NCBI GenBank assembly: GCA_002633025.1
Contig: NMRB01001623.1
Coordinates: forward strand, 14,988-78,987
From: Notospermus geniculatus
Lineage: Eukaryota; Nemertea; Pilidiophora; Heteronemertea; Lineidae
Direction of reading: 5' to 3'
DNA: 64,000 bases
Shown: positions 25,287 to 36,827 of the stretch, in pieces
How positions within the stretch are numbered: the stretch's first letter is position 1
Layout of the letters: every line of letters begins with the position of its first letter
The notes under the pieces: generated by a model
Told to the model about the DNA's origin: nothing
Database searches by the model: none
Seen by the model: only the letters and a program-made list of their open reading frames with translations
Translations under genes and position numbers: made by a program

Positions 25287-26037
25287 ACAACCCCATCGTT
25301 TACACCAAAATGCCCTTTGTGCGTTCAACGAATAATCATCGGAATCGAACCGATGGTCATGTCCTAACCATATACAATGTACTTCGAATTCTTAAAACCA
25401 AGATGGCTGCCCTCAATCGACCCCGAAATCCAGGCATCAAATTCCTGCAACGTTTCGGAAAGTCTCGCTCAACGCAAACCTAATTAATTAAGCCGGACAG
25501 ACACTGAGACGATGAGACTAACTGCGCATCATTGCGCAGGATTTCGTCCAAACTTGGCTGGAAGCTTCATCGATGTCTGAATTGATCACACTCGGAACAT
25601 CGGCCATAAAAGCCTGAAATTACTTTGAACTTTCCTAATAGCCTATATACCGTGTCTCACCCTGTTGCCAATTCTGTCATCCAGGCTAACTACCCAGGGG
25701 CAGGGCTGGACATATAAATCAGTCGACCCCATTGCCCCGGTTGTCATGCCCGTCTTCGGATATTTCAGGGCAGCGATTACGTGAAGACTCTCTGATCCTC
25801 TGTGATGTGTGCTGTAGACCGAGACAGCCGAGTTTGATGAGGTGTGGGCTGATTTTGGGTATGTTCTGGTCAGTTTGTCCAAGCTGTCACCCGTGAAAAA
25901 GTCTGTGTCGGTGGTGTATGGATCGTCTAGAGACGGGGGACGGGTAGGTGTCCGTCTAAAAGAGGTAGATCATAACTACGATAGAGGGCAGCACGCTGCA
26001 ACCAGGTCCTATACAATGGTCGTCTTTTGTGTGGGAA
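25287..26037 (+). repeat. 1-kb duplicated segment, copy 2 (after gap)
   Basis: Begins at the end of the N run and parallels 24240-25015. Both copies contain a perfect 5-bp stem with a TTCGATT loop (minus strand) that resembles a tRNA T-arm, without the rest of a tRNA. Confidence 0.8.
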
Positions 26038-26112
26038 ATTGATCAGGACCGGGATGTCACTTTCATTTCAATAGTATTAGCCACTAGTGACACCTATTGA
26101 GGCAGTGAGCTA

Positions 26113-26975
26113 CGGGCCCCATTCCATACTCAGCAAGTCTGATCCCCTTCGATTTCTTATTGGCAACCAACCCCTTGATTTCTTCATACAAGTGAATCTA
26201 TATCCACCCGGCCAAATCCGCCGGTGGTCGTGGCAGTCTCAGAGAAAAGATTTCAAAGAATAGCACAACAATATTCATCTCTTCGAATATGAATTTACAA
26301 ACCCTGGTTGATTGATTTGAAGCCATACATCTTCGTGATTGACCTCGTCACATAAATGTCATGGCTTCATTTCGAGTCTAGTCACGTCTGGCACTTAATT
26401 CACTCAAATAATCCGAACTTGTTATCAATATCCGTATCAGTATGGGTCAGGCTATTTACACAGGACAGTAATTGAGTATCATATTTTATAAATGACCCTG
26501 GTGTATAAATTATCTAACGTCGCCTGTATCTCCTTTAGGGGGTCTGATATGGACAAAGAAATTGAAAAGAAATGAATTCAGAGTTATCCCAAGTGACATG
26601 TCAATTTCACTGAAGCTGGACGGCGATGGGAAAAGTGATTGATATTGTGGCCTTTCTCAGATTATCATCATTTTGTTCATTACTGGGAAGTTCATGGGAC
26701 CACTTGGGCAGTCATTGTGCCCTCTTTGCTGATAACACCCTGATAACAGTACCCCCCGTACGCCCTCCCCTCTCCCCCGGTTAGTGGTTGCACCAATCGT
26801 ATTTCCTCATCAACCAGTAACAATACCCCGACTGTTGTTACCAAAACATTCTGTACAAAACTTTAAAATGCAATTTACAATACGTAATGTGTTCTTCACA
26901 AAACTTGAAAACCAGTCACTTCGCAGCACTTTAAAAACCCCTTGATAGAACATTAAAACACGCTTCACAAAACTT
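26113..26975. other. Non-coding stretch
   Basis: No gene or repeat recognised. Confidence 0.4.
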
Positions 26976-27373
26976 ATCCAAGATACAGAAAAGCACAAAA
27001 TTGACACACAAAATGATAATAAGCAAGAAGTCAATCTCCAGAATTCACGAATTTTCGAGAACTTTACAATCTGACACTCAAGAAAGGACTGAGCTGAAAC
27101 CCAAATGTAGAACTAAACGGGTCCAACAAAGACAATCAGCAAACTCTAGACGAACCCACCGTCAATTTTGTGCTTTTCTGTATCTTGGATTTACTTGTGC
27201 ACACGCTTTACGGTGGATTCGTCTAGAGTTTGTGCTGATTCTCTTTGTTGGACCCGTTTAGTTCTACATTTGGGTTTCAGCTCAGTCCTTTCTAGAGTGT
27301 CAGATTGTAAAGTTCCACTTGAAAAAGACTCCGGTTGGGGTCGAAAATTCGTGAATTCTGGAGATTGACTTCA
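26976..27373. repeat. Interleaved double inverted repeat
   Basis: A long arm at 27028-27161 is repeated inverted at 27210-27373 (the right arm has about 25 extra bp). The spacer segment 27161-27191 (GTCAATTTTGTGCTTTTCTG...) is itself the reverse complement of 26976-27004, outside the left arm. The two pairings interleave. Neither strand carries a credible gene. Confidence 0.8.
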
Positions 27374-28120
27374 CAAAACTTAGATGGTTCTGTACAACAC
27401 TCTTCACACAACTTTAAAAGGCACGATCACACAATGCAATGTACGTGCTTTGGTCTCGTTGACTTGTATTTGGTAACAGTCAATACAGAAATGTCGAATG
27501 GGCCACTGAATTGGTCAGGTGAATGATATCATCAGAGCAGCTGTGAGCATGATGACATTGCACCCGGGGCCAAAATCACACATCAGATATACTAGGATTA
27601 AACCAAATCCATGATGGTGACTTGGTCAGCTATTATATGTCCATCAGAGCCGTAAATATTCTAAACTGACCGTAAACTGCGAGTCTGCGATCACAATGCC
27701 AGATTTTCTAATCCAGTAATACATAATACATCGTCTCCTGCTATAAAGTTCCCACGAAAACTGCCTCCAGGATCAGAGAGTTTTATTTAGTCAATGTTTT
27801 CTCCACAAAAGTAGATTGTAATCTTCCCCAGAATGATCTACCGTTGGTGGCTGATATCATTTCCGGTCGGTCCCTCCATGATCAGGGAGACCTGTACCAG
27901 CGTCATTCAAATCAGAAAAATGACGTCCAACGAGACAAGGGCCATTAGGAGATCGGATTCGACAGGGCGTGCTGGAAGGAGGCACGATTTGGCTTTAGAG
28001 TTGCGTCCACTTCAGTCCTTTCACATCGGCTTTGTGTAATTACTCTTTACTTTAATCAACACGGCACTGGCTGCTCCATAAGAATTTTTTCGTGCGAGTT
28101 GGCTCTCTCAGTGGGCAATG
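27374..28120. other. Non-coding stretch
   Basis: No gene or repeat recognised. Confidence 0.4.
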
Positions 28121-28297
28121 CGCGACTTTCCTGCCGTTAGAGGTCACCACCATGTAGCGATCCTAGAACTTCAAAAATTTGACGTCACAAAGTAGTTTAC
28201 GCCTCAACGTCATCCATAACGACGTGGCGGCCATGACGTATGTCTGTGACGTTCTAGGACCGCTCACAGGCGACCTCTAACGGCAGCAAAGTCTCCT
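28121..28297. mobile_element. CRE-bearing MITE, CCGTTAGAGG family
   Basis: Intact copy: GACTTTCCTGCCGTTAGAGG at the left, CCTCTAACGGCAGCAAAGTC at the right, TTTGACGTCAC inside. Confidence 0.75.
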
Positions 28298-28968
28298 ATT
28301 CACCATTCTTGGTTTCCTTACGGCTACGCTCAGACCCGGGCACAAACAACTGCCTCCAGAATTTTTTATGGTTGTTGAATCGCTCTTAGACAACCAGCCT
28401 GCGCCAGGAAGCTCTCACGTGAGCAACACCTTTACGCTGAGACCGGTGACATAAACAATAGAATATCCCGCAACCTGACCAAAGACGGAAATTTCAACGT
28501 CGCAGCTTGAAATCAACAAATCTGCGAAAAAAATGGTTCTCCCATCAGCAGCGGTTATTAAATGTCATCTCGCGAGACTGCGGTGTTGTAACCACCGGCA
28601 AAATTATCTTTGTTGTCTTGAGTACAAAAGCAGCGGGCATTCACCTGCGCTGTCTGAGTCATTTTGTGTTTTTGTCTATGTCCGATGATAGCTTGGTAAA
28701 CAATCATTTATGATGGGAAAAGATAACAATCAGAATCACAGCTTGTCGAGTTCGACTTTTTCACGATATAATAAACCCCTCCCCATCGCCTGCAGTTTGA
28801 TTGTATGCAATTTTCTACCCTCGAACCCAGCGGGAAAACATACTCTCGCCGTGTGTAGATAAAGACAATGGTTGTGACGTCAGCTCTGTTGGGCGCTGTG
28901 AACGCGGGTCAAGTCCCCCTGAATCGACTAGCGGATTAAAACTTCGTTAAGGATATTAGCTAGGGTTA

Positions 28969-29327
28969 CATGAAAATATTCGTGTTTTTCCAGACCCGTG
29001 TCAAACCCGTGCGTACAAAAAGCCCGACGAGAGGTCACACTACTACACTGTAGTTCAGTAGCCCGGCGACAGTTGCGCTGCATGCTCTGACTCTTCGGTC
29101 ATTTCTGTATTGGCACACATTGTTGAAGGCGCGAAAACGACGTCACTTAATGGCTGCGCCATCTGTAGCCGTGCTAAGAATTAACGAAAACACGGGGATT
29201 TCGAAAAGCACGGCGGGCTTGCCGTGTTTCAAAAAACCGTGTTTTCAGACACGGGTTTCTTGAAGTTCGGCAATTCATAGGTGTGGCCGCAAAAAAACCG
29301 GGTATTTTATGTAGTGTAACCACGGCT
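28969..29327. mobile_element. GGTTACACTACATA-family element with decayed left end
   Basis: Right end ATTTTATGTAGTGTAACCAC is intact, while the left end reads only CTAGGGTTACATG. The interior matches 22577-22963 and has an additional palindromic block around AAAAAACCGTGTTTTCAGAC. Confidence 0.75.
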
Positions 29328-29807
29328 TGTGTCGCCCACCCTCACCATAACCGTTGACGATACATGGACATTCTCCTCCCCTGCTCTGGTGCGGTATCGT
29401 GGCCTGTTGACTGAGGAACAGCGTTGTGATTGGTCAATCTTTTTGACAGCAGACGCCGGAGTGCCGGAGATTCTCCAAAGTTACATCGTCTGGTGTTTCA
29501 AATGTGACGTCATCGACTGATGGACTTTGAAACTTACCGAGGTCCGGTCACTTTTAGCTTGATTATGAAAACTTCCATGATGAAATAACCAATCGCTAGG
29601 AACAGCGATAAACGTCCACCGCCGTTCTCGGCTTATCTGACGGGGGTTTATCAATGAAGTGTTTGCCATTCTGACAGCTACCAGATTTTATATTGATGAT
29701 CCTTCTTACTGGACGCTGGTTGCCCTTTTCCTTAATGATTTGATAACAGACAGTGTCGTGAACTTTTACTGAATTCTTGGCGTATACATTCAATAGATTT
29801 CTTCAAA

Positions 29808-29960
29808 ATAGTGGCGCAATGGAAATCTCGGCGCCTCTCACCTCTGTGGTTCCCGGTTCGATCGCCAGTAAGACCATGTAAGTGGTAGAGTGGCGTTTAT
29901 CTCTGAGTTTGACATCACAGGCTTCCTCTAGGAACTCCGGTTTCCTCCTGCAGTATCAGA
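29808..29960 (+). mobile_element. Probable tRNA-derived SINE fragment
   Basis: An A-box-like TGGCGCAATGG and a B-box-like GGTTCGATCGC stand in tRNA order, followed by a SINE-type body with ACTCCGGTTTCCTCCTGC. No cloverleaf can be completed, so it is not a tRNA gene. Confidence 0.5.
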
Positions 29961-30535
29961 TTCGCCAAGGTTGCTGCTTTTCGGACGGTCACGTGATCGA
30001 CAGGCGCTCAGAATTTTAAGAACCTATCTATAAGATCGGGAACTAATCTATTTTTCCTGTGCTTTTAGCGGAGGATAGGGAGGTTTTTAGCCGAATTGTG
30101 TCTCTCACTATAAGATCTTAAAAAATTCAAAGTAAACATGAGACGTTGATTGGTGAAAAGCGATCACAAGGTAAAATATGTTGATGCCACGTGACTTTTA
30201 TGTGTGAGACGCCGGCGGTGTCCTGTCTCTCCCGCCTCAGTCATTAACCGGCTCAAATTGTCGCTGTTTCAGGGTTTTTGCATTTGTTTCCAAACGAAAG
30301 CAGACGACGCCGAGACGGTTTTCCATTAGTTCACGAACAAAAGGTGAATAAAGAAAGGGTTAACGAGGATAAAATAGGCAGATATGCAAATAATGATGAA
30401 AACATAAGATAGCGAACTTTTATAGATTATTAAAGATGTGTGATAAAAATTAATGTGCTAAGAAACCGGCTCAAGTCAAGTAGGCCTAGCTGAGAGTATA
30501 GCGGGCCAAGCCATGGAAAGTGAAGCGGCAATGTT

Positions 30536-30662
30536 AGAGAGTTTTCGCAAAGCCCCCGAAACGCCGACGCGAACGCCAAACCCATTGTTCGATGCCACGA
30601 AGAGAGCACCGAACAAAAGGGTAGACGTCCGCGTTGGCATTTCGGGGGCTTTGCGAAAACTC
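30536..30662. mobile_element. Hairpin element with about 40-bp arms (AGAGTTTTCGCAAAGCCCCC)
   Basis: AGAGTTTTCGCAAAGCCCCC at the left and GGGGGCTTTGCGAAAACTCT at the right pair perfectly at the ends, with mismatches further in. A half copy is at 385-452. Confidence 0.75.
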
Positions 30663-30828
30663 TATATAATGTAGAGATGTGTCGCTTGCTGCAAGTTGGC
30701 CCCTGTACTCTACCAAACCCAAGAAACCAGTACGCGACAACAGCTCAACGCGGTAAAACTAATCAGCTTATTTCAGCCATCGATTCGTACGCCAAGCTGC
30801 GCATCAACAGGGGGTTAAGTTAGAAACC

Positions 30829-31227
30829 ATGTCACCGTCAGTCCATACAACCTGTCTCAGATATGTTTTGCCAATTTCAGCGGAAACTGGGCTTTTGTTC
30901 GAAAACTTTGCCGAGAAAAAAACATATAATTTCTCCGTGTCCACCGGAAGTAGAGAGGCAGTATTCAAGATGGTGACGAGCGATATAATGATAGGTTTTG
31001 AGGGGCCCACAATGGGGGGAAAATTTGACATGTACCACATCCGCTTTCCATGTCGCACTGGCAAATCACCGTCGATGTATTTTTTTGTTCTATTGTTACA
31101 GCATTTTGTCGCAATCAGCAATTTTTCAAGCATGAAAAGCCGGGGCAATAATTGGAATGTTGCTTTTTTGTTGTGCGTGCGGTCTGTAGCGACCATCGGA
31201 CGCCGGCTTTTTCCCGATGATATATAA
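30829..31227. other. Double-strand open region (132 codons + / 130 codons -), unresolved
   Basis: Both strands stay open over nearly the same 390 bp. The + frame includes YNFSVSTGSREAVFKMV and GGKFDMYHIRFPC; the - frame includes KPIIISLVTILNTASLL. Neither has a signal peptide, a recognisable domain or clear splice context. It lies just upstream of the duplicated segment and has no second copy in the window. It might be an exon of an unrecognised gene on either strand; weak support only. Confidence 0.2.
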
Positions 31228-31418
31228 ATTGAAAAGGAGTGATGTATTGCGTGGAATCATGTATGCTTTTAGACGGCAGACCATCCATGGGTCATGCAGT
31301 CTCTCTGATTGAATTGCCAGCTTTACATGTGCACACTCGTTCCTTGCTTCCCACAATGAACAGAACAGCCCAAGTGACTTGGCTTCACAATAGGGCTTTC
31401 ACAGCCCTATACATGGCG

Positions 31419-31506
31419 CATCCTCCCATCGCAGGGCTTTGGCCTCGCTCCTCTTCATGCGAGCGTATGAAGAGGAGCGAGACCAAAGCCCTGCGATGGG
31501 AGGATG
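31419..31506. repeat. Near-perfect 40-bp-arm hairpin
   Basis: CATCCTCCCATCGCAGGGCT continues to CTCCTCTTCAT, then an 8-nt loop (GCGAGCGT), then the inverse, with one mismatch. The duplicated copy at 40114-40201 pairs perfectly. Confidence 0.85.
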
Positions 31507-32504
31507 TACATGGCGGTGATAAAGCCACAACTACGTGTATTCTGACAGGTGTTCCATGGTTCACTCTGTACTGCCTTACCCATGAAGTTTCCAGCCCATT
31601 TTACCATGTAGGCCTAGATAAACCACTTCTCATTTCGGTATTCCATGGTAACTCCACTTACCATTGACTACGTAGGCCTACTTTCGATTGGTTTTATTTC
31701 TAAGCTCAATCTTACTTGGCGTTCACAATCTTTACGACAAATCTGTTGAAATCAGGTAAAGCGCTAAAGTCTACGCTCAGGAAACGCTATCATAACTTTC
31801 CTGTGACGTGCATACAGTCGAAATGTAACGCGGTCATTCATTGGTTCGACCATCTTGAGTTTTCACTGGAGACCGCCTCATGCATGAAGAATCTCATCCA
31901 ATCAGCTGGGACATAACGAACAGCTCATGCGAAAATAATCACTCGGGATTGACCCGTTTATTACGAAGACCTTTCACTCCACTTGTCCCAACGGAGTTTC
32001 AAATACTTATAATGAGGAACTTCAGAGCCAATTAAACTTCTTAACAATTGTGTGAAATTGAAAACTTGCCTCGTTACCCTTGACGGTGTCACATAAAGAT
32101 GTCAAGTGTGGATAATACGGCCCTGTAAACATTGTTGCAACCCCCATAAATCCTGCCATTCAGGGCCGACCCCAGACCCAGTGGGACTGACGAGGGAGAG
32201 AGACGCTTATCAGACTGTTAACGATATCATTTCAAAGAGCACTGACTTGGATTTCGTCCCTGAGGGAAAAGGAACAACACTCCCTTCTTTGGAAGATAAT
32301 TTAGTGCATTTGAGGAGGATACGTACCATTATACTAATGGCCCCATTTGAATAATTCAACTCGGGGAGATTCTCGGAGGAAATTGAGGCAATACAAATGA
32401 TGATTTAATGGGTGGAGAGATTTGTAGAGGCCTATGTCGTAATGAATGGAAAAGGCAATGGCATTGTTTTTATTGGTAGTAGTGGAAGCCAAAACAAGGT
32501 AGAC

Positions 32505-32725
32505 TAGTTCCCGATCTCACCGGTAGGATACTGAGATCGGTAGCGCCTCTCGTCCATAATCACGTGACGGTCGGAAAAGCGATGATGAAACCCGCTGATT
32601 GGTTGAAAAACCATCGATTGCTCTTTTTGCCAATCAGCGGGTTGGAAACAACGATCACGTGATTATGAGTGAAGTGCGCTACTGAGGTCACTATTTAATC
32701 CTAGTGGTGAGCTTGGGAACTAATC
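32505..32725. mobile_element. MITE-like element, TTAGTTCC family (unit A)
   Basis: Ends TAGTTCCCGATCTCACCGG and CTTGGGAACTAATC, and inner inverted CATAATCACGTGA / TCACGTGATTATG. Shared with unit B at 42723-42945, so it predates the duplication. Confidence 0.7.
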
Positions 32726-33111
32726 TGAAAACAAGACAAGTTAGAGCGATCTTTATTTCATCTTCCGTTGAACATGATCGTCTTCAGTTAATTGACATTA
32801 GACATGCCCAATGGTGTGTTCACATTTTTCATTATTAGACTTGCTGCAGGATATCCCATTTAAAATCGACCCGATATGTCACAGGCTGTGGTGCACTGAT
32901 GAGCTTCATCAATTTCACCAACTTCTTCATTATTTTCAATGTACGAAGTCATTAAAATCAACTCTTCATTTGATTATGATATCGTTACCATGGGTGAAAA
33001 AAAAACTATATTATAAAATGCGTTGATTTGTGGAAAGTTAATGATTACGAGAAACCCGCATAACATTTGCACTGCAAGATTTGCACAGCAATGCCCGATG
33101 TAAATGCACTA

Positions 33112-33414
33112 CAAAACACTTGAAGTAAAAACATTTGCTAACTTTATGAATACCAGCCATTGACCGAGTTCTCGCTCTTTCGCCTGGTACCAAGAGTGAT
33201 TTTTGTTGTCCCGGTGGGCGAATTTCTCAGGCCTATGGCATGTCTGCATCATAATGGACTGTATTGAATTACCCACTTGTTTCACTTCGTCAAATAATAG
33301 CTTTTGTTTTTGCGTCAAACTCTCACAAAAGCAGTTGGTATCAAATGTGTGCAGCCGTCCAGGTGGTGAGATGAGACGGTAATTTAATCCGTTGAGAACA
33401 GGAACGAAAAACAA
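33112..33414 (-). CDS. Repeated open frame of about 101 codons, copy 1 (unknown)
   Basis: The minus strand encodes a peptide with RLISPPGRLHTFDTNCFCES, KQKLLFDEVKQVGNSIQSIM and QAKERELGQWLVFIKLANVF. It starts only at TTG and a stop lies just upstream, so it is more likely an exon or repeat fragment than a whole gene. Two further copies (33885-34205 and 43559-43888, both -) keep the frame with few replacements. Each copy is followed on the + strand by a sequence like GGGTGTCCCAAAAACC, reminiscent of a DNA-transposon end. No known domain recognised. Confidence 0.3.
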
Positions 33415-33884
33415 ATATTGAATTTATTGTATGTTTGACTCGCTCTACAGGGTGTCCCAAAAACCTTTGCGTCTCGTCTGTAGGCAGCGTGGAGGAATAG
33501 AGAGTGGGGATATAATAGTGTTGAGAGGAACAACATGATCAATAGGAACTGTCAGCGAGTTGACCACTAGGTGTCACTACGGCCCAATTCAATGCATCTA
33601 GCGGACCCAGTCATTATCGATCGAGCAGCAATCACGTAGATTTTCCTGTACATTGGTCCGCTAAGACTTTGCTGCCATCTGTTGGCAATATGCGCGGCTG
33701 ACTGCTCCTATTCAAACACCACCCATCACCGGCGTTATCTTCCACAACGTCTCTAAACTCTACTGTCTATTTACTTTTCGAATACTAACGAGTAGGCCTG
33801 TGGTCTGTCCGGAGTAGGCAGGGCCGGATCCAGGGTTTAGAAATACGGGGGGCACAACCCTGAGGGCAAGCCCTCAGTTGGCGC

Positions 33885-34205
33885 TTACCGCAGGTCCGCG
33901 CACATGAAACTTGAAGTAAAAACATTTGCTAACTTTATGAATACCAGCCATTGACCGAGTTCTCGCTCTTTCGCCTGGTACCAAGAGTGATTTTTGTTGT
34001 CTCGGTGGGCGAATTTCTCAGGCCTATGGCATGTCTGCATCATAATGGACTGTATTGAATTACCCACTTGTTTCACTTCGTCAAATAATAGCTTTTGTTT
34101 TGGCGTCAAACTATCACAAAAGCAGTTGGTGTCAAATGTGTGCAGCCGTCCAGGTGGTGAGATGAGACGGTAATTTAATCCGTTGAGAACAGGAACGAAA
34201 AACAA
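33885..34205 (-). CDS. Repeated open frame, copy 2 (unknown)
   Basis: Same frame as 33112-33414, with a few residue changes (for example CFCDSLTPKQK). It is an extra local copy within unit A, absent from unit B. Confidence 0.3.
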   Translation of the reverse strand: MFFVPVLNGLNYRLISPPGRLHTFDTNCFCDSLTPKQKLLFDEVKQVGNSIQSIMMQTCHRPEKFAHRDNKNHSWYQAKERELGQWLVFIKLANVFTSSFMCADLR

Positions 34206-34920
34206 ATATTGAATTTATTGTATGTTTGGCTCGCTCTACAGGGTGTCCCCAAAACCGTTGCGTCTCGTCTGTAGGCAGTGTGGAGGAATAGAGATTGGGG
34301 ATATAATAGTGTTGAGAGGAACAACATAATCAATTCAAACACCACCCATCACCGGCGTTATCTTCCACAACGTCTCTAAACTCTACTGCCTATTTACTTT
34401 TCAAATACTAACGAGTAGGCCTATGTTCTGTCCGGAGTAGGCCCCTACCTCATGTCCATATTATGGAACGAAATTAAAAAATGCCCCAAATCACTGCAAA
34501 CAGGACTGGCAGTGCACAGAAACCTGTAGATCTGTCCCGCAAAAATTGGCCTTCTTCACTTAATAGCGCATGTAACTAATTATTCTTTACTAACGCTATA
34601 GGCCAACTTCGCCCCTAATTTGCATATGGTAATGAGGGAGCACTGTACCAGCCTCCTCGTTATCATATTTAAGAAGTGAAGTCTGTGATAAGAGTAGGCC
34701 TACTGCTGTGTTTTGGGTGTTTGTATGCGGTCGCACCATCTTTTTCCTTTAAATTTCAAAAACATTTTGTGAGATTAACCACGGGTTCATAAGACCAGTT
34801 ACCTTTTGACTGACTTCATCTGTACCATTCATAAATCAGGTGACGTCCCGCCGCAATGGGCTCAACATCGTGATCAGTTTGCTTTAAGAGCCAAAAGCAA
34901 ACGTCAACTGCGTAGACACT

Positions 34921-35345
34921 AGCCGTGGTTACACTACATAGAAATCCCCGGGTTTTTTGACACCCGGGTCTATCCCAACTCTGAACTAGAAATTGACTTA
35001 CCAGTCAATTTGAAGACCGCCCTTAGAAATTAGGGAAAGTTGACTGATGAAGAATTACTGAGTGGCAATGTAGAAATCAGTTATCCAGGCGAAACCACAG
35101 ATTGGATGGAGAGAGAGAAATTCAGTAAAAACAAGGAAGACCGCCCCATTGATGGGGGCGGTCTTAAAAATCCCTCCTCAGGGCCGGTGCCCGTCAACGC
35201 TACTCAAATTTTGTGACGGGGACCTCAATTAAGCCCTCCAAAACCCGTTCGAGCTCGGAGGGGATTATTACACCGCGTTTTTAACAGGTGTGGACAGAAA
35301 AAACCCGGGTTCGACACGGTTTTTTTATGTAGTGTAACAAGGGCT
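34921..35345. mobile_element. GGTTACACTACATA-family element, unit A only
   Basis: Ends AGCCGTGGTTACACTACATA and TATGTAGTGTAAC. The homologous site in unit B (about 44585) is empty, so it inserted after duplication or was lost from B. The interior differs from the 22.6-kb copy and holds a short hairpin around GACCGCCCCATTGATGGGGG. Confidence 0.8.
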
Positions 35346-35566
35346 TATGTTGTTCCTGCCTACTATTGAAATTGACAGGCACCTCGCTTTTGTGCCGCTT
35401 TCATTTGGCACTCATAAGTGGAAAGGAAGAAGCGGTAAAGTTTGACCAGCCGATGTCTGCTGACGGAGGGACTGCAGTCGAGTGGGCTCTGAAAAACTTG
35501 AATGAATAGAGGTGGGAAAAGGATCAACAGCGTTTATTGAAATTAAGACGCAGGTGCAGAAATGGG

Positions 35567-35573
35567 TATAAAA
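35567..35573 (+). promoter_or_regulatory. TATA box of gene A
   Basis: TATAAAA sits about 25-30 bp before a plausible start near 35595-35600 and about 100 bp before a GTAAGT donor at 35667. The same TATAAAA, with nearly the same following 90 bp, is at 44820 in front of gene B. Confidence 0.55.
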
Positions 35574-35595
35574 CGAGTCTGTTTGACGAGCACCA

Positions 35596-35666
35596 GACAT
35601 ATCCTGTTTTCGCAGTATCCGAGTTTCAACTCCTCGTTTGGCGCTGTCCAGATAATACTGATATAG
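35596..35666 (+). other. Inferred non-coding first exon (5' UTR) of gene A
   Basis: About 70 nt lie between the expected start site downstream of the TATA box and the GTAAGT donor at 35667. The partner acceptor is TTTTTTCCAG at 36808-36817, which leaves only GATTACCAAA before the start ATG. This gives a 1.15-kb leader intron (35667-36817) holding a foldback element. The start coordinate is a guess from TATA spacing. Confidence 0.5.
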
Positions 35667-35935
35667 GTAAGTGTCACTCTTGGAATTCAAAGCTTCTCTT
35701 CTCTCACTATTTCTCAAGTCTTTCTAAGAAGACTTTTCCAAATTCAAAACTGAACGGTTCTTCATTCTCCCATCTAGCCTGGTTTGAATCCATCACATTT
35801 CCCACTTCTGAGGAGCTCAGAGCCTCAGCCATTCATCGGTGTGCGAAGGCTAATCGACGTGCCAATCAAAATCCGTGTTACAAATGTGCGCGGGAAGAGA
35901 AGAGAAAGTGCCGAACGGCGATTTGTTTATGAATT

Positions 35936-36237
35936 AGCGCTGGGTTATAAACAGTGTCTCCCCTCTTCAGTATCTCAACAAAGATTTTAATTATATTTAG
36001 GAATATAACTTTAACGGATATTATTTCAATTTATTCAATATTGAACCACAAATTCAATATTGAATCCGCAGTTCAATGTTGAAATGTATGATTCAATATT
36101 GAACAGTGTGGTTCAATATTGAAGTCATGTTTATAAAAAATTGAAATAATACCCATTAAAGATATATATTCCTAAATATAATTAAAATCTTTGTTGAGAT
36201 ACTGAAGAGGGAGAGACACTGTTTATAACCCAGCGCT
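35936..36237. mobile_element. Foldback element with TTCAATATTGAA array, in gene A leader intron
   Basis: About 100-bp terminal inverted repeats beginning AGCGCTGGGTTATAAACAGT face each other. Between them lie TTCAATATTGAA palindromes at roughly 20-bp spacing (four perfect, one with a mismatch). Related palindromes continue at 36296-36360. Confidence 0.8.
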
Positions 36238-36827
36238 ACTTCATTTTTTGGTAACATTCTTAAGTGTAAATTTGATGGTTTTTATAAGTTGAAAATATCC
36301 GATTCCAATATTTAAGATCCCATTTCAATATTGAAATCGAGGTTTCAATATTGAATTTTGAATGAGCCTTCTGGGCTTTCGTATAAACACCAGCTACGTG
36401 AACTTTTCGAATACATGTCCCCTTCCAAGCTTTAATTCACAGTCCGATGCGGGACGACCACCAGCGACAAACCAACCCTTCCTCCAGCATCTCCGGCTGC
36501 CTTGTGCGTGTGCGGTGACGGAGAGAGAGGGCATCTCTGATGACATCAGGATAGTGTCTTATGGTGTAACCATGAAGAACCCTACTAATGGGGAGCGCCA
36601 ATTGGTCACGTGATGACTACTGATAGAGCAGACGAGACACCTAGCGTTGACCTATGCCCATTGTTCGAGAGATGCGGTTCACCAAGCACGGCCAATCACA
36701 CCTTGAATCGTCATGAATAATAGGTGGCATTGGTGTACTATCAGTTCAAAACCACGCGTATATTCTCGCGTGGTCTGCGTGATCGGGGTTCCCTATTCTG
36801 GCCATCATTTTTTCCAGGATTACCAAA

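Noticed and set aside
29808-29960. Functional tRNA gene
   Set aside because: A- and B-box-like motifs are present but the anticodon and acceptor stems do not form; SINE-like body follows.
35404-35510. Possible last exon of an upstream gene (VKFDQPMSADGGTAVEWALK), also at 44655-44746
   Set aside because: The frame is open in both duplicates, but the copies are too similar to show coding constraint and no partner exons were found.
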